Of a DNA stretch of 8,082 nucleotides, positions 1 to 5,317 are shown in pieces. The stretch spans positions 1 to 8,082 of the forward strand of contig JBFHGR010000136.1 of the NCBI GenBank assembly GCA_041583015.1, read 5' to 3'. Under the pieces are notes generated by a model that saw only the letters and a list, made by a program, of their open reading frames with translations, made no database searches and was not told where the DNA came from. A program made the position numbers and the translations under genes. Position 1 is the stretch's first letter. Each line of letters begins with the position of its first letter. Source of the stretch: Parvicella sp041583015. GTDB lineage: Bacteria > Bacteroidota > Bacteroidia > Flavobacteriales_D > Parvicellaceae.

Positions 1-939
1 GTATTGATACCTAAGGTTTGTCACCCATTTATTTTTGGTAAATCCTAAGGATGTTTTAATACTTTGTTCTTTAAATCTAGAGTTCTTGGCGTAGCGTCCA
101 TTTCCCATTTGATAATCTGCATGATTTCTAATTCCACCATATAGATTAAACCTAAGTAGTTTACCACTAGTTTTTAAAGATAGTTGTTGGGTGTAGCCCA
201 TTGTGTTTGTCTCAAATTTTGAGTAGGAGGTTATTTCTGTTTGATAAACTGGTGCATAGTTTTCGTCATTGTAATAAAGAACACCACCCAAAGCATCTGC
301 TCCATAGAGTAGGGAAGCAGGCCCTTTTATTACTTCAACAGATCCTATTCCTAATTCAGTTATCGCCATGCCATGATCACCTCCCCATTGCTGGTTCTCA
401 ATTCTCAACCCATTTAGATAGGTGACAATTCTAGAGCCGGAAAGCCCTCTGATACTTGGTCTTGATATACCAACTCCCATTGATGCTTGAGATACGCCAG
501 GTATGTTCTCTAACATTTCACCAAGAGTAGTAGCTTCTATGTTGTTTATGTCGTTTAAACTTCTTTTGCTGACATTTACAATGGCATTTTTTTGAATAGA
601 GCTTGAACCTGCGGAAATCAAAACTTCATCTAATTGAATATGACCTTTTTCTAGAGCAAAGACAAGCGTGTCTCCTTCTTTGTAGTCTACAATTTCAAAT
701 ACTTCAGTGTTATAATCATGACAGGACACTTGTATTTGTTGTTTCTTACCAATGTTTAAGATTTTAAAAATACCTTGACTATTAGTTATTACGTTTTGTT
801 GATGAGCAGATATAAAAATGGAAGCATTGGGCACTGGAAAATTGGTGCCATCTTCAATTATTTTCCCAATAATTTGATTTTGAGAAATAACAGTTAAACT
901 TAACAGTGATAATATGGATGTTACTAATATTTGTTTCAT
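1..939 (-). CDS. TonB-dependent outer-membrane receptor, N-terminal part (cut by window edge), candidate zinc/metal receptor
   Basis: An open frame starts at ATG 937-939 on the minus strand and stays open to base 1, giving 313 residues without a stop. It begins with a signal peptide (MKQILVTSILSLLSLTVIS, cleavage probably near residue 19-20). A carboxypeptidase-regulatory-like beta-sandwich follows at about residues 22-97 (IIGKIIEDGTNFPVPNASI, then NSQGIFKI). The plug domain spans about residues 105-225 and shows LGEMLENIPGV, RPSIRGLSGSRI, a GGDHGM stretch and the hallmark VEVIKGPASLLYGADALGGV. The first barrel strands come after it. Such receptors bind a substrate outside the cell and import it using TonB energy. 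The divergent Fur-family regulator and shared palindromes suggest a metal, most likely zinc as in ZnuD-type receptors, but haem, siderophore or another ligand is possible. The barrel C-terminus lies outside the window. The receptor assignment is firm and the substrate is inferred. Confidence 0.93.
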   Translation of the reverse strand, partial: MKQILVTSILSLLSLTVISQNQIIGKIIEDGTNFPVPNASIFISAHQQNVITNSQGIFKILNIGKKQQIQVSCHDYNTEVFEIVDYKEGDTLVFALEKGHIQLDEVLISAGSSSIQKNAIVNVSKRSLNDINNIEATTLGEMLENIPGVSQASMGVGISRPSIRGLSGSRIVTYLNGLRIENQQWGGDHGMAITELGIGSVEVIKGPASLLYGADALGGVLYYNDENYAPVYQTEITSYSKFETNTMGYTQQLSLKTSGKLLRFNLYGGIRNHADYQMGNGRYAKNSRFKEQSIKTSLGFTKNKWVTNLRYQY

Positions 940-947
940 TATATTTG
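940..947 (+). promoter_or_regulatory. Candidate -7 element for the regulator operon
   Basis: TATATTTG matches the Bacteroidota sigma-factor -7 consensus TAnnTTTG. Transcription would start near 951-955, leaving a leader of about 45-50 nt that contains operator 2. No clear -33 TTG was found at the usual distance upstream, which here falls inside the receptor's signal-peptide codons. The site is tentative; its TTTG is also the left arm of operator 1. Confidence 0.42.
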
Positions 948-962
948 CAATAATGTTGCAAA
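944..962. promoter_or_regulatory. Candidate operator 1 for the Fur-family regulator (19-bp palindrome)
   Basis: TTTGCAATAATGTTGCAAA is an inverted repeat of two 9-bp arms around a central A, with 8 of 9 positions paired and the outer 7 bp perfect (TTTGCAA/TTGCAAA). The size and 9-1-9 symmetry fit binding sites of Fur-superfamily dimers. It sits directly before the receptor start and overlaps the TAnnTTTG elements on both strands, so bound protein would block both directions. Assignment to the neighbouring regulator is inference from position and symmetry. Confidence 0.72.
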
Positions 963-966
963 GATA
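959..966 (-). promoter_or_regulatory. Candidate -7 element for the TonB receptor
   Basis: Read on the minus strand this is TATCTTTG, a match to TAnnTTTG. Transcription would start near 951-955 and leave a short leader before the ATG at 939. The CAAA of this element (plus-strand reading) is the right edge of operator 1, so repressor binding would occlude it. A convincing -33 TTG at the usual distance is not visible. Confidence 0.45.
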
Positions 967-974
967 TAAAAACA

Positions 975-993
975 AATGCAACACTGTTGCATT
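975..993. promoter_or_regulatory. Candidate operator 2 for the Fur-family regulator (perfect 19-bp palindrome)
   Basis: AATGCAACACTGTTGCATT is a perfect inverted repeat of 9-bp arms around a central C. It shares the core TGTTGCA on its right arm with operator 1. The two centres (953 and 984) are 31 bp apart, close to three helical turns, so two dimers would sit on the same DNA face. It lies 8 bp before the regulator start codon, consistent with autoregulation. Confidence 0.75.
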
Positions 994-1000
994 AAATTGA

Positions 1001-1405
1001 ATGAAAAATTTATTAAAAAATAAAAAAATACGCGTAACCCCTTTTAGAATAGAGGTTTTGGAGGTTTTTAAATCTTTTGATAATGCTATTGATTTAAGTC
1101 AGCTAGAGCAAAAACTAGGTGATTTTGATAGAATTACACTTTATAGAACACTTAAGACATTTCAAGAAAAAGGATTAATTCATGAGATTGTCATGACTGG
1201 CGAAATTAAAAAGTATGCGCTTTGCGAAAGTGATTGTGGTAAAGAGGATCATCACCATCATCATAATCATTTACATTTTTATTGTAAAGGATGTCAAGAG
1301 ATTTTTTGCATTGACTTAAAGGAATATCCTCAAATAAAATTGCCTAATTTTCAGATTGACAGTATTGAACTACAGGCCGATGGGCTTTGTAATAATTGCA
1401 AATGA
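1001..1405 (+). CDS. Fur-superfamily metal-dependent transcriptional repressor, probably Zur-type
   Basis: This 134-residue protein has the usual Fur-family length and order. A winged-helix DNA-binding domain covers about residues 1-70 (RVTPFRIEVLEVF, then the recognition-helix region DRITLYRTLKTFQEKGLIH). A metal-binding dimerisation domain follows. Two CxxC pairs (C95/C98 and C130/C133) form the structural zinc site. Candidate sensing ligands are H61, C75 or C79, the His-rich stretch H84-H88/H90/H92 and E108. The cysteine near position 75, together with the divergent receptor, favours a zinc sensor (Zur) over an iron (Fur) or peroxide (PerR) sensor, but sequence alone does not settle this. 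A stop codon immediately upstream (998-1000) makes the ATG at 1001 the first possible start. It is the first of four closely spaced genes and is probably autoregulated through the palindromes before it. Confidence 0.9.
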   Translation: MKNLLKNKKIRVTPFRIEVLEVFKSFDNAIDLSQLEQKLGDFDRITLYRTLKTFQEKGLIHEIVMTGEIKKYALCESDCGKEDHHHHHNHLHFYCKGCQEIFCIDLKEYPQIKLPNFQIDSIELQADGLCNNCK

Positions 1406-1444
1406 AACGAATTAATATCAATTTAAATTAATACTATCTAATAT

Positions 1445-2047
1445 TTGAATTTCCTAGCACACTTATATTTATCAGGCACAGATCATGAATTGATGATTGG
1501 TAATTTTATTGCCGATATGTTGCGAGGTAAAGAAATCTATGAATATGAAAAAGGTATTCTTGAAGGGATTACGTTACATAAAAAAATAGATGCGTTTACA
1601 GATGCTCATCCGATAGTAAAAGAATGTATTGAGATAATTAAACCCTCTCAGGGAAGGTATGCTACGGTGGTTGTAGACATTATGTTTGATCATTTCTTAG
1701 GAAAGAATTGGTCTACTTATCATAATGAATCTTTGGGAGATTATGCGCAGTATGTTTATGGTGTGATGGACGCTAATTATATTATTCTACCAGAAAGGTT
1801 TCAACAAATGTTGCCTAAAATGAAGGAAGAAAATTGGCTATATCAATATCAATACATTTATGGTATGGAGAAAGCATTTGAAGGGATTTCACGAAGGGCT
1901 AGTTTTGATTCTAATATGGCATTTGCTACTGAGGACTTATTATCTAATTTTGATGAATTAGAACAGCATTTTAAGGATTTCTTTAAAGATATGATTAACT
2001 TAGTGCAAGATAATGGAGTAATTTTATCTAAACCGATTGATCAATAA
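1445..2047 (+). CDS. acpH: Acyl-carrier-protein phosphodiesterase (AcpH family), TTG start
   Basis: The 200-residue product matches AcpH, which hydrolyses the 4'-phosphopantetheine group from holo-ACP to give apo-ACP and so affects fatty-acid synthesis in the cytoplasm. Family signatures recalled from E. coli AcpH are present in order: MNFLAHLYLS at the N-terminus, GNFIADMLRG (D24), GITLHKKIDAFTD (H45, D49), DIMFDHFLGKNWS (D82, H83), a central ILP, and a GISRR-like stretch near residue 147. The protein is distantly related to HD-type metal-dependent phosphohydrolases. The start must be the TTG at 1445: it places MNFLAHL exactly at the family N-terminus, and a TAA at 1439-1441 closes the frame upstream. 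The gene lies 39 bp after the regulator with no terminator-like hairpin between them. It overlaps the next gene by 11 bp. Confidence 0.88.
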   Translation: MNFLAHLYLSGTDHELMIGNFIADMLRGKEIYEYEKGILEGITLHKKIDAFTDAHPIVKECIEIIKPSQGRYATVVVDIMFDHFLGKNWSTYHNESLGDYAQYVYGVMDANYIILPERFQQMLPKMKEENWLYQYQYIYGMEKAFEGISRRASFDSNMAFATEDLLSNFDELEQHFKDFFKDMINLVQDNGVILSKPIDQ

Positions 2048-4133
2048 GTATCTACATATAATTATAGGACTATTATTAAGTGTCAGCATATGGTCTCAAG
2101 ATACTGTCATCCTTGATAAGGGAAACACAAACTTAAATAAATCAATTACTAGTCAATTCTCCATTTTTAATGCAGGAAAAGAAGAATTTTTGATAGAGGA
2201 AATTCTATTGAAAGATTCTTTGTCGTTTGTTCCTCTAAAAGGAAATTTGGCAAATCTTGATTTTACAACTTCCACTTACTGGATGCATTTTGTGGTGGTT
2301 AATAAAGAGTCTCAATCCAAGGAATTAATTTTCGAAACAGCAAGACCTATAACAAATATGGTAAATCTCTATGAGATAGTCAACAATGGAAGTGAAATTG
2401 TTGTACAGCGATCTGGGGATGGTTTAGCGTTTGAATCGAAGCAGATAAAAAAGAATAAATCTATTTTTCGTATTTATATTGGTGCAAAAGAACAAAAAGA
2501 ATATTGGCTTCAGATAAAAAGTGACGGGGAAGTTATAACACTTCCTATGATTTTTTGGGAGTCAGATCAATTTGAAATTGTAAGTCAAAGAAATCAATTT
2601 TTCTCTGGTATTTTTTACGGAATTTTTCTTTTTGTTATAATAATTTACTTTACATTTTTCATCTACCTGAAGGATATGTCTTTTTTACTTTACGTATTCT
2701 ATGTATTCTTCTCTGGTTTTATGAATTTTTGTTTAGATGGTTATGCGCATCAATATCTCTTTACAAGTGGCGGGTATTGGACACAACATAGCGTTCTTAT
2801 AATGGCGGGACTTACAGTGGTTTTTGTGGTGCAGTATGCTTCTGCATATTTAAAACTTAAGACTTTTAGTAGACCATTGAATAAAATTTCACATGTCTTT
2901 AGTGGTATTGTCCTTCTTGCTTTAATACTTTCATTATTTCCGGGTAAAATGTATCAATTGGCTTATCCACTTATCAATGGGTTTAGTTTACTTGCAACTG
3001 TTTTTGTTGTTTATGCCGGGGTTTATGCAAAAATAAGGAAGCAGAATGTTGATGTATTATTCCTAATAGGGATGATTGTTTTAATTACAGGGGCGGTAAT
3101 TTTTATACTTGGAAATTTTGGTGTGATAGATGCACCTGGTTTGACTCAAGTGTCATTGAAGGTCTCAACATTAATAGAGATTATTTGTCTATCCATTGTA
3201 ATGGTAGGTAAATATAAAGTACTTCAGCGAGAAAAAGAGGATGCGCAAGCAGAGTTATTATTGCGTCTTGAGGGAATCAATGAAAAGTTGGAGATACAAG
3301 TTCAGGAAAGAACAAAAGAAATTGAACAAAAGAGTATAGAGTTAGAACTTAAGAATAATGATATTTTAGCGAGTATAAAATATGCAGAAAGAATTCAACG
3401 AGCTTTATTACCGAGTGCGGAAAAGTTTTCTGCACTATTGCCAGATTCGTTTGTGCTGTTCAAGCCAAGAGACGTGGTGAGTGGAGATTTTTACTGGATA
3501 GAATCTGTAAAAACTTCCGATGGTGATCAAGTGATTGTTTATGCTACTGCCGACTGTACCGGACATGGTGTGCCTGGAGCATTTGTGAGTATTGTGAGTA
3601 GTAGTTTATTAGATACATCCAAAACCAATAGAGATGTAAACACTCCTGCTGAGGCATTAGATTTTTTGAACAAAGAAATTAATCAAACTTTTAATTCTCA
3701 ATATGCAGAAGAGAAAATTAGAGATGGTATGGATGTAGTTCTCTGTGGATTAAAAGTAGGAACGAGAGAACTAAATTTTGCTGGCGCTAAAAATCCGCTG
3801 TTCATAGTAAGAGAAGGAGAAATTATCGAGATAAAAGGAGATAAGCAGCCTGTAGGTTTTGTAGATGATGAAAAAACTATACCTTTTACTAATCATACAT
3901 TAATGCTTCAAAAAAATGATGTAATCTACACTTTTAGTGATGGTTATGCTGATCAATTTGGTGGAGAAAAAGGTAAGAAATTTATGTATAGAAGGTTTAA
4001 AGAACTTCTTATTAGCGTATCAAATCTTCCAATGAACGAGCAAAAGGAGATTTTAAATAGTACATTTGAATCTTGGAAAGGAAACCTGGAGCAGTTAGAC
4101 GATGTGCTTGTAATTGGTGTAAGAATTAAGTAA
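2037..4133 (+). CDS. Membrane sensor with 7TM-DISM region and cytoplasmic PP2C/SpoIIE serine phosphatase domain
   Basis: This 698-residue signalling protein has a signal peptide (residues 1-20, ending SIWS before QD). An extracytoplasmic domain of the 7TMR-DISM extracellular type 2 class follows at about 25-175 (TSTYWMHFVVVN, ETARPITNMVNLYE). Seven hydrophobic segments lie at about 186-392, then a charged probable coiled-coil linker at about 395-450. A SpoIIE-type PP2C phosphatase domain runs from about 445 to 698. The metal-binding acidic residues all appear intact: SGDFYW (D484), ADCTGHGVPG (D506), FSDGYAD (D635) and LDDVLVIG (D688/D689). A ligand or stress sensed outside would thus control dephosphorylation of a cytoplasmic partner, typically an anti-sigma antagonist in this family; no such partner is encoded here. 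The start is TTG at 2037: the frame is closed upstream at 2019-2021 and the next in-frame ATG would delete the signal peptide. Overlap with acpH suggests translational coupling. Confidence 0.9.
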   Translation: MINKYLHIIIGLLLSVSIWSQDTVILDKGNTNLNKSITSQFSIFNAGKEEFLIEEILLKDSLSFVPLKGNLANLDFTTSTYWMHFVVVNKESQSKELIFETARPITNMVNLYEIVNNGSEIVVQRSGDGLAFESKQIKKNKSIFRIYIGAKEQKEYWLQIKSDGEVITLPMIFWESDQFEIVSQRNQFFSGIFYGIFLFVIIIYFTFFIYLKDMSFLLYVFYVFFSGFMNFCLDGYAHQYLFTSGGYWTQHSVLIMAGLTVVFVVQYASAYLKLKTFSRPLNKISHVFSGIVLLALILSLFPGKMYQLAYPLINGFSLLATVFVVYAGVYAKIRKQNVDVLFLIGMIVLITGAVIFILGNFGVIDAPGLTQVSLKVSTLIEIICLSIVMVGKYKVLQREKEDAQAELLLRLEGINEKLEIQVQERTKEIEQKSIELELKNNDILASIKYAERIQRALLPSAEKFSALLPDSFVLFKPRDVVSGDFYWIESVKTSDGDQVIVYATADCTGHGVPGAFVSIVSSSLLDTSKTNRDVNTPAEALDFLNKEINQTFNSQYAEEKIRDGMDVVLCGLKVGTRELNFAGAKNPLFIVREGEIIEIKGDKQPVGFVDDEKTIPFTNHTLMLQKNDVIYTFSDGYADQFGGEKGKKFMYRRFKELLISVSNLPMNEQKEILNSTFESWKGNLEQLDDVLVIGVRIK

Positions 4134-4135
4134 AA

Positions 4136-5164
4136 ATGATTAAAATAATTTCATTAAATATTGTATTGGCTATGCTAATTAGTCTTGAGGGAATTGCCTC
4201 TAGTAGAGATTCGGTAGCAATGAGTAGTCATGCAAATTGTAGTCACGCAACATGGGGGTTCTATGGGCATAAGAGAATTAATAGAATGGCAGTTTTCACC
4301 TTGCCGCCAGAATTATTCACTTTTTATAAAAATAATATTGAATTTATTACAGATCACGCGGTAGATCCAGATAAAAGAAGGTATGCTGCAAAAGGAGAAG
4401 CAGAAAGACATTACATTGATATAGATCATTATGCTCATAATGGTGAAGATCCTTTTAGTATTGTACCTCAAAGGTGGGATGATGCTGTAAAGAAGTTTTC
4501 TAAAGATACTTTGCATGCTTATGGCATTGTTCCATGGCATTTAGAGGTGATGATGGGTAGGCTGACCAAAGCTTTTAAAGATGGGAATTTGGATAGAATT
4601 TTAAGTTTAAGTGCTGATTTAGGTCATTATGTTGGTGATGCACACGTGCCTTTGCATACTACGGAGAATTATAATGGTCAGTTGACAAATCAAAAAGGGA
4701 TTCATGGTTTTTGGGAATCAAGAATCCCAGAATTAAATGCCGAGGATTATGATTATCTAGTTGGTACTGCAGTTTATGTTTCAGATCCATTAAAGGAGGC
4801 ATGGAGAATAGTTAGAGAAAGTCATTATGCGGTTGATTCTGTTCTGAGGTATGAAAAGGAACTTTCTGATGAATTTGGAGAAGATCTTAAATATAGCATG
4901 GAGCAAAGAGGGCAAGTACTGATGAAAGTTTACAGTAAAGAATTTTCTGATGAGTATGAGAGAAGACTGGATGGAATGCAGGAAAAAAGAATGAGAGCAT
5001 CTATTTTTATGGTTGGTTGCTTTTGGTATACAGCATGGGTGAATGCTGGACAGCCTAACTTAAATCAGATAAGTGGTGACATTTCTGATGAAATGAAAAA
5101 AGAAATGGAAGAAAATGATAAGTTTTTTCAAAACGGAAAAATATTTGGACGAGAACATGATTAA
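4136..5164 (+). CDS. Secreted zinc-dependent phospholipase C / S1-P1 nuclease-fold protein
   Basis: The 342-residue product has a signal peptide (about residues 1-22) and then a helical trinuclear-zinc fold. Ligands align with Bacillus cereus phospholipase C and nuclease P1 by spacing: W40 and H45 (WGFYGH), probably D77 (HAVDPDKRR), H92, H164 and D168 (GHYVGDAH), H174 (PLHTT), H190 and E194 (HGFWE). The final Glu, rather than Asp, and its 4-residue spacing from His resemble the phospholipase C branch, so a phosphodiester-cleaving lipase is slightly favoured over a nuclease. The substrate is not proven. It probably acts in the periplasm or outside the cell. The gene begins 2 bp after the phosphatase stop and so belongs to the same transcript. 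The segment between the signal peptide and W40 resembles a propeptide and contains H32, C35 and H37. Confidence 0.82.
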   Translation: MIKIISLNIVLAMLISLEGIASSRDSVAMSSHANCSHATWGFYGHKRINRMAVFTLPPELFTFYKNNIEFITDHAVDPDKRRYAAKGEAERHYIDIDHYAHNGEDPFSIVPQRWDDAVKKFSKDTLHAYGIVPWHLEVMMGRLTKAFKDGNLDRILSLSADLGHYVGDAHVPLHTTENYNGQLTNQKGIHGFWESRIPELNAEDYDYLVGTAVYVSDPLKEAWRIVRESHYAVDSVLRYEKELSDEFGEDLKYSMEQRGQVLMKVYSKEFSDEYERRLDGMQEKRMRASIFMVGCFWYTAWVNAGQPNLNQISGDISDEMKKEMEENDKFFQNGKIFGREHD

Positions 5165-5317
5165 GTTATTGTATTTAACTTATTCAAATTTAGGAGTTTT
5201 ATTCGTCTGAAATAAGTTGTATCCGAGAAAAATTTCATGTCAATTCTTTAAGTTAGATTAACACTAGATTATAATAAAGAAGTAATTTTGTAGTTACATT
5301 AACCTATTAGATTAAGA
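5165..5317. other. Intergenic region between the regulator operon and the receptor-lipoprotein pair
   Basis: This 153-bp AT-rich gap contains no open frame of note. It holds repeated TAAGTTA/AACTTATT words that can pair in more than one way (5162-5168 with 5176-5182, or 5177-5184 with 5211-5218) and another TAAGTTA at 5249-5255. None of these has the GC-rich stem plus T-run expected of an intrinsic terminator. A promoter-like element lies near its right end. Confidence 0.5.
5283..5290 (+). promoter_or_regulatory. Candidate -7 element for the second TonB receptor
   Basis: TAATTTTG matches the Bacteroidota consensus TAnnTTTG and lies 27 bp before the receptor ATG, giving an expected leader of about 20-25 nt. 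No convincing -33 TTG is seen at the usual distance. The position after the operon end and before a new receptor-lipoprotein pair supports an independent promoter. Confidence 0.48.

Noticed and set aside
201..425. Plus-strand open frame of 74 codons
   Set aside because: It lies antisense within the TonB receptor's plug-coding region, which has strong family motifs; the translation shows no recognisable domain.
944..993. Classical iron Fur box
   Set aside because: The palindromes have a TGTTGCA core and do not resemble the GATAATGATAATCATTATC pattern, so iron control is not assumed.
1250..1270. CAT trinucleotide microsatellite in the regulator
   Set aside because: The run is short and includes CAC and AAT codons; it is better explained as a coding His-rich stretch than as a phase-variable repeat.
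1406..1444. Separate promoter or terminator between the regulator and acpH
   Set aside because: No proper TAnnTTTG element or GC-rich hairpin is present in the 39-bp gap; the ATATTTG at its end overlaps the TTG start and has the wrong spacing for the consensus.
4313..4540. Minus-strand open frame of 75 codons
   Set aside because: Antisense to the zinc-enzyme gene, covering its conserved D77 and H92 codons; no promoter or family resemblance.
5162..5182. Possible intrinsic terminator after the zinc-enzyme gene
   Set aside because: The 7-bp stem is almost entirely A/T and has no following T-run, so it would be weak; it is described only as a repeat.
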